Shown here in pieces: positions 23,495-34,401 of a DNA stretch of 47,846 bases. The position numbers and the translations under genes are program-made. This stretch comes from Chromera velia. Its lineage: Eukaryota; Sar; Chromeraceae. Where the stretch lies: positions 1 to 47,846 of the forward strand of contig JAHBMJ010000447.1 of assembly GCA_018398765.1 (NCBI GenBank), read 5' to 3'. The notes beneath the pieces were generated by a model, which did not search any database, had not been told where the DNA came from, and saw only the letters and a list, made by a program, of their open reading frames with translations. Every line of letters starts with the position of its first letter. The first letter of the stretch is position 1.

Positions 23495-26400
23495 AAGCAG
23501 ACTGCCGACTCTGCGGATTCCCCCCTCTCTCTGTCTGCTGAGGCGGGTGAGAAGGAGAACGACAAGAAGGGGACTGAAGAAGAAACAATAACAGACGATG
23601 ACAAAAAGAAAGAGAAGGAGAAGGAGACTGATCTCTTGAGCGCCGCAGCGACGCCTTTCGACCTCTTCCTCCTCAATCTATCAGTTAGTAGACTTACACC
23701 TGCAGGGACTTAGGGCCGTTCGTTTTTCTTCCCGCGAACCCGTTACATTCTGAGCTAGCTCTCTTCCCTGCATAACGCGTCATGCCGCTGTATGGCTTGT
23801 GAAAGGTTGTGTGCCTGCATGCATGGGTCTGCAATTCCCCATACAGACAGACCACTGTTGTCAGACAGACCACTGTTGTCTGTCTCTCTGTGTGTGTGTC
23901 TGTCTGTCTATCCGTCTCTCTGTCTGTCTATTTGTCTGGCTGGCTATCTGCTGTCAGAAATACTTCCGAGGCAACCATTCGATCGATTCTTTGCTGTGAG
24001 GTTCAACTATGTCGCTGACCTCTCTCTCTCTCTCTCTCTCCCCCCTCCCCTCTGTCTCTGGCTTCCCTTTTGTGTGCTTTTCTTCCCACTTTGCTTCCCT
24101 CTTCTTGCCAAGTCACGGAGGAGAGGCTGCTGTCGAAGAGGCCCCTGATCTCCTCATCATGTTGGCATCATATCATTCTCTCTCTCCGCCTCTGCAAGCA
24201 ACCCTCTTCTCCTGTACGGCTCTTCCCCATGCAACGAACGCTTTGGTTGCAGAGAACAGAGCCGATCGCAGAGGAAATCGACAAGCTCGCAGAAGAATTC
24301 TTCATGCAGATGAATTCAAAAACAAACAGGCAAGGAGGGNNNNNNNNNNNNNNNGGGGGGCAAATACGAGGATCCTTCCTTGCGCTTGGTTTTCTTGTTT
24401 TTTATGTATACTTGCTTGAGTGCGATAGAGCGTCCTGGTCTGTTTGCTCTCTGCCTTCCTCGGCCTTTTCGCGTCATCTCCCCTATGTCGCGTGCGGAAA
24501 GAGACCAAGTGACCACAAAACTTCATGCTGCTCCTTCAAGTGATCGCTGTGCGCTTCTGGTCCTCCAAACTGCCTGACTGCGTGTGGTGTGTGCAGGAAG
24601 AAACTGGCATCCCATCTTTGGGGGAACAGACGGAGGCCCGACCTGAACCTCCTGCCTGTCTACTCCCGCTTCATACGCCTCATCCATCCTTATTGCAGAG
24701 AGGTTGGAGGGAGGGGGAAGGGAATCTTTGTGTCTGTGCGTTCTTTGAGTTTTCGTCCTTTTGAGTGGGTCTATCAAGTTGACTGAAAACTGAATGATTG
24801 CGCCCACACTTCGTTTTTTGTATCTTTCCTCTCTCCCTCATTGCAACGCACAAAATGGCCGTCTGACCATGTCTCCCTGACACATGTACCTCCACACGTG
24901 CAGGTGGGATCTTCCGTTCTGTCTGCCCTCCAGAAAGAATTCGCAGCGCTGCTGAACGAGAAGAATCCCACAGAGGCCGCACTCGACGCGAAGGTCTGTT
25001 TTTTGTTGGTGGAAGAGAGGAGAAGGGAGGGGAGCAATACAGATCCTAGACGTGGAGAAAGCGTATGTGTGCTTCTTTTCTTTGTATAAGGGCATTTTTG
25101 GACAGACAAGCATTTTTTTTTCTCCCTTTATCATTTAATCTGTTCATTGAATCACCCGTACAAATAAATGTGCAGATCAAGAACGTTCGTTACCTCGCTG
25201 AGCTTGTCAAGTTTGGCGTTGCCCCTGCCGGGTTGATCCTCGATGCCTTCGGGAGGATGTTGGATGACTTCACTGCACATCACGTTGAGTTGGCAGTCAA
25301 TATCTGTATCGTCAGTCTCTTTTGGGGAGAGGGGGGGGGATGTGGTTGGGCATTCATGTTTAAAATCTTTTTGGTGCCCCCAGGTGATATGTCGTGGATC
25401 GGTGGGCTCTTTCCACGCATCTGGGTTGAACCTTGATTTCTCTTTTTTTGTTTTGAGAGTCGGTGCATCACAAATCGTCAGGGAGGTCTCGGGAGTTAGC
25501 GATGACATGGGCGTGCGGGCGTGCGGAGCTGGTTTCCGCAAAACATCTCTGCCTGTCGGTGTGCGCGCATTTTGTTTTTTCTTTCTTAGATGCGGAGAAG
25601 CAATGATTTAGCCTAGAGATGAGGTCCTGTTCATTTCGGCAGCTACTCTCTGTCTTCCACCATCTTCCTTGAAATATGTCTGTCTGTTTTCTTCCTTGCA
25701 CGCACAGCCTCTCCCTCTGCTTGCATATTCCTGCAGGGCTGTGGGCGCTTTCTCATGTATACAAAGGAAACGAGCACGCGAACCCAGAATCTCCTTGATG
25801 TCAGTCTGTCAGTAGAAACGCACTTCAGTTTTCCTTACGGTTGCTTTGTGGGTGTTTATCGACTCTGCGGTGTGCTGCTATTGGGCTTTGCTTCCGTGTG
25901 ACAAATCAGCACTTTCTGCCGCTCCCGGTTTTGTCTCTTTTTCGTGCTCATCTCGCCGTGTTCTTTTTGTGTGTGCAGAAAATGATGAGACTAAAAAGCG
26001 CCCGCTCAGTGTCGACACGGCTGGAGGTGATGATCGAGGATGCGTACTTTCAGGTGTGTATGTGTGTGTGCGTGTGTGTGTGTGTGTGGTTCTGAATTTG
26101 TTTGTGTGTGCATGGAGGGGTAGAGATGTGGTGACCGTCTTTTCCTCGCATTGCGCCTGTGAATGTTCTTGTCTGCCTGCCTGCCCGCCTTTTTGCCTTT
26201 CTGCTGATGAGTCCCTGTCTCCTGTTTGTTTGTTCTTTTTTTCATCCTCTCCTTCCTACCGCCTCCTGTCCTTCCCCCTCCCTTCCTTGGCGACTGCAGG
26301 TACGCCCGACGGAAAGGAAGAAAGTGGTTCTGAAAGAACGCCCCGTGATGAGACAATTCATCGATCACGTCGTCCATTCGATGGTGTACAAGTCAGTCAG

Positions 26401-26915
26401 TCAGACGGACAGGTAGGCAGGCAGGCGCTGATGGGTCGCTCACCCATCTCGCTCGTTCGTCGATCGATAAGTTGTCGTGTCGTCGTCTTCCTTTACTTCA
26501 CTCCCGGCCGTCTGGAAACCTGCCTCTTGCTCGTTTTCTTTTTCTTTTTATTCACTTCTCAGTAGAATGGATGAATGGCCGATTGATTGCATGATTGAAT
26601 GAGTTCGTGAATGGAAAAACGGACGATGCAGAGAGGACGAGGACTCGGTGCTCAAGCTGATTCGAAAACTTGACTGGGGAGACCCGAAGGTCGTCAAGTG
26701 GCTGAGGAAAGCGATGCTCGGTCGGTCTGAAACAGACAGGAAGGACTACAGGAGACGGGTTTGGATGTCTGCAGAGCACCCTGCTCTTTTGTTTTTCGTT
26801 TCTTTTCTCACACACAAACCACGTATTCCTCTTCTTTGCGACTGCTGGTGAGCACTCGCCCTTCCATCTGCATTGCGTCATCCAGTCTGTGTCCGCATTT
26901 CGGGCCGCGCCTCAC

Positions 26916-26950
<35 letters not shown>

Positions 26951-29900
26951 TGCGTGTGCGTGCAGACCTGGACATGCATGGCGACTACGCGCGTCTCCAC
27001 TGCCTGGCCTGTCTTCTTTCTGGCCTGGCAAGGTACAGGGACGCGTTCGTGATAGAAGTCATCGATGGTCTGATGGAGGACATTCAGGTCAGGCAGTTGA
27101 GTACTAACTCATTTACTTTTTTACTCGCACACTTGTACGACTGCATGACTTGCTCGACATGTTGGAGGGGAGAAGGCCAGCATGAGGAACTGCGCTTTTC
27201 TTCTCTTCTAGTTGGCAGGACGCCAGTTGCAAAGGATGAGCGTCAAGCTTTGACCTATTGCTTATGCATTGATGAATGGACTGTGAGACTGCCTTGGTGG
27301 CTGGCGCTTTGGAAAGGGTGTTGGGCAGCGAGCTCCCTTTCCGAGTGATCACTACTTCTGTGCATCTGCGTGTCTGTCCTCTCTCCCTCTCTGTGTGTGT
27401 GCAGGTATCCCTAGAGAAGGCAGATTTTCGGGAGAGTCCCAAGAGAGTCAGGCAGGTGCGCCTGTTGGGGGAGCTGTACTGCTACAGGTCAGTGCGTCTC
27501 TTTTCTTTTCTGCGTGTCTCTCTCTCTGTGAGTCTGGCTATCTTCTGCACTCTCTAAACTCGAATTCCGCGGAGGGAAGTGAGTCGTGCTCAGGAGGGAA
27601 ATGTTCTTGGTCCCTCTCTCCTTCTGTCTTGTTGCAAGCAGGCTTGTAGACTCTGCCGTGATCTTCGACTGTCTCTATCACCTGATCGGACTCGGGGGAG
27701 CCTCTGCGTACCAGTGCGGGTCTGCCAAACACGCGGCGGCACTGATGAATGAGAATCAACGGATGGACGAAATCCACGCAGGTCAGTCAGTACGTCTTTC
27801 ACAAAGGACTTTTCTGAAGGCCGTTCATTCAGAGTGTCTGACATAAGGCTGACGGACTGGTTGCAACCGTGTAGCAGTGATCGCCTACACGCTTCCTCTG
27901 TATCTGTGTATCTGCGTGCTTAGCTGAACATGTCTTGGTGAAGACGGATGCGGTGGACGGCACATCAGGACTGTTCAAGATGAATGTGTTGCTCCTGCTT
28001 CCCTTGCGCTTGCCTGTCTGACTTCCTGCAGGAGGACTGGGAGGTCGTCCGATGAAGGCAATCATGGAGGAGGACGAGGAGGAGGGAGAAGAGGAGGCAG
28101 ACGATGAGGGTCGGTTTGCTTGAGTGGTTGAGTGGATCGTTTTTCTGGGGGCGGGTTCATGTGGGAACAGACAGATGGATGCGTAAGGGGTGGGAGAAGG
28201 AGTGGAAAGGCAACGCAGCCCTTGACTTGACGAAAGCAAAGCTTGCCGTTTCAATTCATTTGTCGTCTCTGTCCAACTCGCCCCCCGGAGCGGAGTGCAT
28301 CTGTACACAACATACCAATACGTGAGTGTATGTGGATCTGTGTGGTTTTGGTACACGGACCTAGACTTCCTTCCAAGCATTAAAGGCAGCTTCATGTGTG
28401 AATGTCTGGGGACGTTTTCTGCTTTTTTTTTCCTCGTCTTTTCTCTGACTGAACAAATCGGGTATTCTCTCTCATGGCTGGAGCTTTTTCTTTCGTAGTT
28501 TGACTCTTGCTGTTAGACATGATCCCATGCTTCTTTCTTTCCCTGCCCTGTTTCTCTGCAGAAAAAGAAAAGCTGGGAGACTCCACTGGCCCTGCGGCAC
28601 CTCTTTCAAGTCAGTGAGACCCCCTCTTTCTTTCTCCTCTCTGTGTCGCCTTCTTGCATCACTCAAAAATGGAGTCTTCTAAAGAGTTTTATTCCTGCAT
28701 GTGCCTGCTGATGTTGCACTTCTTCCTCTCCACGGTATGATTTCTTTTTTTCTCCTTCCTCTGATTTGTTCCCTCTCCAGTAGGTTTGAAGTGTCTGTCT
28801 CTTTGTCTCTCTCTGTCTGTCCATCTCCCAATCCTCTAGCTGCACGAGTGTGCCTATCTGCCAGCTTCCCTGCCTGCCTGCCTGCCTGCCTGCGTACCTC
28901 ACCTCTTCTTGGTTTCTGCAGGGGAGATGCTCCGCTACTTGTGGAACCCCATGGCCCCGTTCGAGCCTCCCAACGACTTCTTTCGCATCCGCCTCGTCTG
29001 CATGATTCTGCAATCGGTCGGTCGGTCGGTTGCTTGGTCGGTCGGGGGGAGTGAGTGAGTGAGGGAGGGAGGGAGGGAGGGAACATGTGGTCGTCTGATT
29101 TATTGGAGACGTCGGGGGCACAGTGGAGAAGCCCTTGGTAGCACCCGACTTGCTTTTGACCTTCGGATCGAAATAGGCATTTGACTTTGTTTGTATTTGT
29201 GCAGATAGGGCAGTACTTCTCAAAAGGAGGCGCCCGTGTGAAGCTGGACAGGTGGGAGGGATGACACGCTGGTTCAGTGGGTCTTTCGCCCTCTTTTGAT
29301 TCTGTCGAGTTTCTTCTCATTCGATCATGTTTCTTCATTTTTCCCTTCCTGCTGTTTGTGATGAGTGATCAGTAAGTGATAAGTAATAAGTGATTTATTG
29401 GTGCCCTAGGACACTGTCGCCGTTTTATTTTTTAGAGGTCGCCCCCGATCCTCCGAAGACCGTGCCCTCCCTTCCTCCGTGTTCTTCTTCGCCTTCTTTG
29501 AATCCTTTCGTTCGTTTGTGTACATGGATGTATGAGAACAGTTCCTTCCAGCAGCTGGTTTGCTGAACTCTTTTGGCTTCTGTGCAAATTTGGAAGGTCG
29601 CGGCTGCATGTATGCGTGCATGTGCGTGTTTCTGTGGCCCGTGGATGATACAAATGAGTGCGTTTCTCCTTTCTGTTCTTTCAGGTTTCTCCTCTTTTTC
29701 CAGAGATATCTCCTCTTCAGGGTCAGTCCATGAATCTGCATGCATGGAAAGATTGAAGAAATCTGAGATGGAAAGATTGAGTGGGTAGGTGATGATGATT
29801 GCGAGACAAGCACTGAAAGAAAAACCAACCGGCTTTCCTTGTCCTTTTCCTTTCCTTCAGCAGAGGTTGAGAGATCATAGTCGTTTTAGCCACAGTCATC

Positions 29901-30015
29901 CGTGGACTCTCTGTGTGTAGGTCTCTGCCCTTGACCGTCGTTTTCTCTCTCCTTCATTCAGTCTTGCTGCCTGTCAGATGACAGCCAAACTCTCCCTCTG
30001 TCTACCTCTCCCTCT

Positions 30016-30046
<31 letters not shown>

Positions 30047-31786
30047 CCTCTACCTCTCCCTCTCCCTCTCCCTCTCCCTCCAGTGATCGACGGCCTTCTT
30101 GTATGTTTCCTGTATGTACGTTTTTGTATCCCCCTTGCTTCCCCTCCCTGGCTCCCCCCTCAAATCCTGCAGGGCCAACTCCCCATGAGAGTCGGGCACC
30201 TGGTGAAGGACACCATCGAGGACCTCAGACCTCAAGTGAGTGAGTGAGTCTGCATGCCAGTGCGTGCGTCAGTGAGGGAGGGGCTTGGTGGTTCTGAGGG
30301 CAGGCATCATGTGCGTGTGTGGGGTTGTGAAGCTTCTTTGCATCACGTTGGGGTTCAGGTTCATTTGAACAGTAGGGAAGAAGTGATTCTGTGTCACGGG
30401 AGGATTTCACTCTTGCTTTGCCTCCTTTCTCTTGTCCCCCAGTTTTTGTTTGTTTATTGGGCTTCGATCTTACTTGACAGTCCTCCGCTGTGGCTGTCGG
30501 TGCACGCACGCTTCCCCCCGTCTCACCTTTTCGCGCTCTCTCTCTCTCTCCCTGTCTCTCAGATGGTGCTGCACAAGACTCTGGAGGAGAGCGACGATGC
30601 GATCCTCTTGGTTCTGCAGGAAGAGGCCAAACACCTGCAGGTGAGGGGGGAGTGGTCAAGGGGGGGGGTGGAAGGAAGCTGATTGGATGAGGGCGGAAGG
30701 GGCAGTCCGTCTGTCCGTTCAAACGTTCGTTCCTTATTTTTTCATCGCATACAATTGGGCCGCCGTCGTGACGGTAGAAAAGACAAGTGGAAGGAACCCT
30801 TCCTCTCTCTCTCTTTTTATCTGTCAGGTATGAGAGGGTCGGTCCTTTAGCTCTGCATGTGCATTCCCTCCACTCTCTCTCTGCTTGTGTGTGCGTGTTC
30901 GTGATTGCGTTGCAGGACGGGGATGAGGACGGGATCGGAGGGGGTGATGATGAGGGAGAGGAAGAGGAGTCAACAGAGGAAGAGGAGAGCGAGGAAGGTC
31001 GGTCGGTCGGTCGGTTTGTTTGTCTTGGCTTCTGAATCAACCGTTTTCTTTTCTTTTGTCTCTCTGCCTGTCTGAATGGATGGAACAGAAGGCCTGTTTC
31101 GCTGTCGTTCTGTTTGCCTTTTTCCCATGTGCCGATGAATTCACCCAACCAATCGCTTGTCCCTCTGTATGTATCAGAAGGATCTGTATTCATTGACTGT
31201 CTTTTTTCCTGCCGTTCAAAATCTATGGCGACACAGTATGTGGCCTCGTTTTTGTTTTTTTTTTGGTTCGTCGTTTCCCCACATGCTCGTCCTTGTCACG
31301 CCCGATGCAGCCCTTCTCATCAGATTTGCCCCTCCCTTTCTATTTTTGCTCCTGGTTGTCTGACCCGACTTGCCTACCTGGCTGCCTGCCTGAATTCAGG
31401 AGGGGATTCCGATTTGGACTCTGAGGATGAAGACGCAGACGGGGCAGACGACGAAAACGAGGAGGACGATCCGGACTATGACAGGAAGAGAATGCAGGTG
31501 GGGGGGGGGGGNGGGGGGGGGGGGGGCTGCATAGTGTCTGCGTGCGCTTGCGTTCTTTGCTTGTCTGACAATTTCTCTCTGTCTGTCTATCGACTGTCTG
31601 TCCGTCTGTGCAGGCGGCAGAAGAGGAGCCCGACGAATTCGAGGAGGCAATGAAGGATCTGATCAAGGACTCTCTCGTGGAGGCCCGCAACCAGGGAGCA
31701 TCCAAGAGAATGGTCAGACAGACAGACAAAGGGGGGGGAAGGAGGGACAGGCGGGAATACACACACACACACGCGCGCGCGCGCGC

Positions 31787-31819
<33 letters not shown>

Positions 31820-32610
31820 GTAAGGCAGGACACAGGGGGGAAGCTTCGGAAGACAGACTTTCTCCTCGCATCTCTGTTTCTGCAACAGGTTTGGCGGTGA
31901 AGTTTTTGACCTTCTCTTCTGGTGTGTCTTCTGCCGGATCCGGGTCCATCCCCCTGGGGCAAAGGAGCGGCAGAGAAGCTGCACTCTCTTCTTTTCTCTG
32001 TCTCTCTTCCTCTTTGGTGGACCTTCCTTGTGAACACTCTTCTCTCTCTCTCTCTCTCTCTCTCTGTGCATATCTATCTCTCTGCAGTTCACCCAAGGTC
32101 TTGCAGTCGCACAGTCAAAGCGCGGTAGCGGGAGTCAATTTGTGATTGAGAGCGAGAGGGACGGAGACGGCAGCAGAGCGGCGGGGGGACATGTGCCTGC
32201 ATCGGTAGGGGGGGGAGGGCGGGTGAAGGGCTTTGTGCATGTAGGGGCTTTAGTCGCTAATATTTCTTTTGATTCGTTCTCTCTGCGCTTCGCCTCTTTT
32301 CTTTCCACTTCATCCGTCAGTTGGGAAAGAAAGACAGAGGAACGAACGAACGAACGAACGAGGAAGAGGGTCCATCTATCCATCCATCTATCCATGCACA
32401 CTAACTGACTGCCCCCTCTGATATGATGTTTTGTGTCCTGCATGCATGGGCATTCATTCGAGCTTTTCTTTTTCTTTCTGCCTGCAGAGCGACGACGGAG
32501 AGGGAGAAAGGGAAGGGATGACTGACGGAGAAGCTCCGAGGCAGAGTGATGACAATGAGGAGGTGTGTGTGGATGATTTCTCTCTCTGTCTCTTTCTCTC
32601 TTTCTCTCTG

Positions 32611-32645
<35 letters not shown>

Positions 32646-34401
32646 GCGTGTGCGTGTGAGTGCGTTGCCCCTACCAACCTGGTACTTAGAGTTGGATTCC
32701 AAAGTCCCAGAGTGTCAATTGTCTCTCTCACACATTGAAGCTTGAAGAAAAGAACCATTTCCCTTCCTCCCCGTCCCTTTTTGAGTTCTGCAGAGTGCGG
32801 TTGCGAGGTCCCGCACGTTTGTTCGTTTTGGTCTTTTGCGGAGAGGGGGGGGCGTGAGGGGGGAGGTGAGGGTACCGACATCGGACAAGCTCGTGAGATC
32901 TGCATTTGCAAAGAGGGCAGGAGAGGAGAAGGAGAGGGAAGAAGTCAAGTCGAGGGTCATGCAGGTTGGTACGTAGGGATGGGCGACGGAAGCCTGTCCG
33001 GTCTTGAGTGTGCGTGTGTGAAAGAGGGCTATGGATTCTCGTCGTCTCCTTTTTTTTGTTTTTCTCCTTTTTTTCCCTTCTCGCTGCTACTTTTGCTTGA
33101 ATCCATGGGAGCAGGGCGAGGATGCATTGAGGGGGCAGCAGAAATGAAGGTGGGTGCATCCATATGAGCGTGCCTGTAACAAAGCATCACATCATGCACC
33201 GGACTCAAACAAACAGCCGTCTCTGTAATCAGCAATTGCGAGATCCAAACGCTGTTCGTTCGGTTGCTCAGGCAGGGAATCAAAACTTCTTTCTGTCCTT
33301 CGGGACTGGGGAGGACTAGAGAAACATTCTTGATTTCTGAACGCAATTGTCAGATGATATTGCAGAGAGAGAAGTATTTTGTTTCTGGCCTTTGAACTTC
33401 CCTCCCTGTGGGCAGGCTGTGGGGAGACAGGAGGAGGCAGGCTACTCATACATTTATTCTGTTCTTTAAAAAGAATTCTGCATGAAAATAAATGCATGCA
33501 GGCTGTGGGGAGACAGGAGGAGGCAGACTACTCCGAGAAGATCCAGAACCTTCAGACAGCAGGGTTTTTCGTGGGGGGGGAGAGGGAGGGGGGACACGGG
33601 CACCGGAAGAAAAAGGGACACTCGGTAAGCTGCCTTGTTTCTTTTCTTTCTCCGGTCTGTTCTCCATTCCTTCATTGATCCCTTCGTCCATCCACTCATT
33701 CCTGAGAAGTGAAAGAAAGGAGAATTGACCTGCCAACATTTCATGACTTCACAGACAGCTTTTCCCGGCTCTTGCGGTATTCTTTTACTGTAAGTGTTAA
33801 TTGCAAAGTTCCTCTCACTTACACGCGGATTACCGCTCTTCGTTGCAACTTCTTTGTTGCATTTCTTTGCAGTCTACGTCTGAGTGTCCACATTTCAATC
33901 GAATGAAGTGAAGCTTATCCGCCTTCTTCCTCGATCCTTGTTTTTTTGCTTGTCCTTGTAGAATGAATCGGCCTTGATAGTCTAGATGAAATGAGGAAGT
34001 TCGATTTGATTTGATTTTTTGTTCTTTGACTTTTTTCCTTTGTTCCTTCAAATTGCAGATGTACTCCCAGCCTGGGGAGGGACAGCCACGTCAGTCGAAG
34101 ATCATGGTCTTTTGGGGGGGGGGGACTGCAAAACTCTGGCTCGGCGTTTCACATTCGATTGAACAACGGAAAATCTGAATGGTTCTTCTTCTCTCTCCTT
34201 GCATGTCGTCTCGTCTTGGTTGTGCCTCCGCGTCTGCTCCTGGGTAGCCTTTTTTGTTGGATCGAGTGCGCGGATTAGAAGTTTGAATTTTGTTTTTTTC
34301 AATGTTTTTACCCGCACCACTTCTGAGACACGCGATGGCTTCTGTGCGTCTCTGCAGGGACAATGCATCTGACATATGGGAACTTCCGGCGGCGAGGATA
34401 G
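18281..34401 (+). CDS. UPF2: Regulator of nonsense transcripts 2 (UPF2), 39 modelled exons
   Basis: Bridge of the nonsense-mediated decay complex; in characterised UPF2 the MIF4G domains scaffold, the third binds UPF3 and the C-terminus binds UPF1. About 1438 residues plus TAG at 34399-34401. ATG at 18281. MIF4G-1: exons 1-9 (LEELADAVSELNFK, FLLVGELYLTGVF, YQELRNAHQ). Linker: KWEDAGDRKFYEDVLDLKD plus a Lys/Glu-rich tract. MIF4G-2: exons 12-20 (EEIDKLAEEFF, RKKLASHLW, KNVRYLAELVKFGV, CGRFLMYTKE, LKLIRKLDWGDPKVVKW). MIF4G-3: exons 21-30 (HCLACLLSGLARY, RLLGELYCYRLVDSAVIFDCLY, FFRIRLVCMIL, KLDRFLLFFQRY, LPMRVGHLVKDTIEDLRP). Acidic region: exons 31-33. UPF1-binding-like C-terminus: exons 34-39 (ARSRTFVRF, RQEEADYSEKIQNLQ), ending GNFRRRG like human TGGRRR. 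Identity is firm; weakest are exons 4-7, the choice at the exon 5 and 19 donors, and whether another exon lies between 31712 and 32088. Confidence 0.94.
19321..20035 (+). repeat. ~710-bp (CTTT)n/(CTTG)n satellite in UPF2 intron 3
   Basis: Intron 3 (19321-20073) is almost entirely CTTT and CTTG units with occasional GTCT and CTTC. It contains higher-order repeats, for example a segment near 19740-19840 recurring near 19865-19970. Open frames on both strands reading FLSFFLSF or KERKKERK are repeat artefacts. Confidence 0.95.
21059..21118. repeat. (GT)n then (CCGT)n microsatellites before UPF2 exon 7
   Basis: A GT dinucleotide tract of about 30 nt is followed by CCGT units and ends at the GTGCAG acceptor of exon 7 (21134). 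Confidence 0.9.
21512..21622 (+). repeat. 40-bp perfect direct repeat spanning the UPF2 exon 8 donor
   Basis: 21512-21551 and 21583-21622 are identical, offset 71 bp. Each copy contains the last codons of exon 8 (GCCATGTCGAG) and the GTCAGC donor. The first copy is in frame with the conserved reading; the offset is not a multiple of three, so the second copy lies in another frame and the first frame meets a TGA between them. Confidence 0.9.
22772..22816. repeat. (GT)n in UPF2 intron 10
   Basis: GT dinucleotide tract, 35 nt before the CTGCAG acceptor of exon 11 (22852). Confidence 0.9.
23383..23494. repeat. ~110-bp (GT)n in UPF2 intron 11
   Basis: GT dinucleotides with ATGT interruptions, running straight into the GTGCAAGCAG acceptor of exon 12 (23501). 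The tract forms the entire 3' splice-site region. Confidence 0.95.
24340..24354. other. Assembly gap, 15 N, in UPF2 intron 13
   Basis: Run of 15 undetermined bases starting 11 bp after the GC donor at 24330, flanked by G-rich sequence. Confidence 0.99.
26919..26949. repeat. (GT)n before UPF2 exon 21
   Basis: GT dinucleotide tract ending about 16 nt before the GTGCAG acceptor at 26965. A shorter (GT)n starts at the exon 18 donor (26054), where the GTGTGT donor is itself part of the repeat. Confidence 0.9.
30001..30081. repeat. (CT)n/(CCCTCT)n in UPF2 intron 28
   Basis: Pyrimidine-only tract of about 80 nt made of CT dinucleotides and CCCTCT hexamers, within the intron upstream of exon 29. 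Similar CT tracts lie at 32041-32066 and 32603-32642. Confidence 0.85.
31498..31527 (+). repeat. Poly-G tract with one undetermined base after UPF2 exon 32
   Basis: The donor GTGGGG runs into about 25 G residues with one N at 31512. Length is therefore uncertain. Similar G runs lie at 33579-33586 and 34114-34124. Confidence 0.9.
31758..31814. repeat. (CA)n(CG)n(GA)n compound microsatellite in UPF2 intron 33
   Basis: Three adjoining dinucleotide tracts, CA then CG then GA, between exons 33 and 34. The alternating CG/CA portion could adopt Z-DNA. Confidence 0.85.
33412..33533 (+). repeat. 36-bp direct repeat duplicating the 5' end of UPF2 exon 37
   Basis: 33412-33447 and 33498-33533 match with one mismatch (G/A at 33441/33527), offset 86 bp. 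Both contain a GCAG acceptor and the first codons of the exon (AVGRQEEA). Only the second copy continues into the conserved DYSEKIQNLQ; the first hits a stop after about 17 codons. Confidence 0.9.

Larger units (their letters stand above)
18281..34401 (+). other. UPF2: UPF2 exon map
   Basis: Exons: 18281-18896, 18984-19091, 19235-19320, 20074-20109, 20185-20360 (or 20354), 20533-20704, 21134-21190, 21464-21537, 21912-22012, 22415-22532, 22852-23083, 23501-23683, 24253-24329, 24597-24702, 24904-24993, 25176-25310, 25737-25799, 25979-26053, 26300-26391 (or 26412), 26632-26720, 26966-27087, 27405-27487, 27642-27781, 28032-28109, 28562-28609, 28922-29016, 29205-29251, 29685-29721, 30173-30235, 30563-30640, 30916-30997, 31400-31497, 31614-31712, 32088-32204, 32488-32562, 32794-32964, 33502-33624, 34059-34089, 34358-34401. 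They sum to 4317 nt with consistent phase throughout. Exon 13 ends at a GC donor. Exons 4-7 rest on phase, acceptors and coding look rather than on conserved residues. Confidence 0.75.

Noticed and set aside
31864-32080. Additional UPF2 exon after a CAACAG acceptor at 31890
   Set aside because: In the required phase it meets a TGA at once; skipping it keeps phase from exon 33 to exon 34. A cryptic acceptor at TGAAG remains possible.
33116-33150. 35-bp exon between UPF2 exons 36 and 37
   Set aside because: It has good acceptor and donor (GCAG, GTGGGT), but in phase it ends with TGA; exon 36 joins exon 37 in phase without it. It could be a poison exon.
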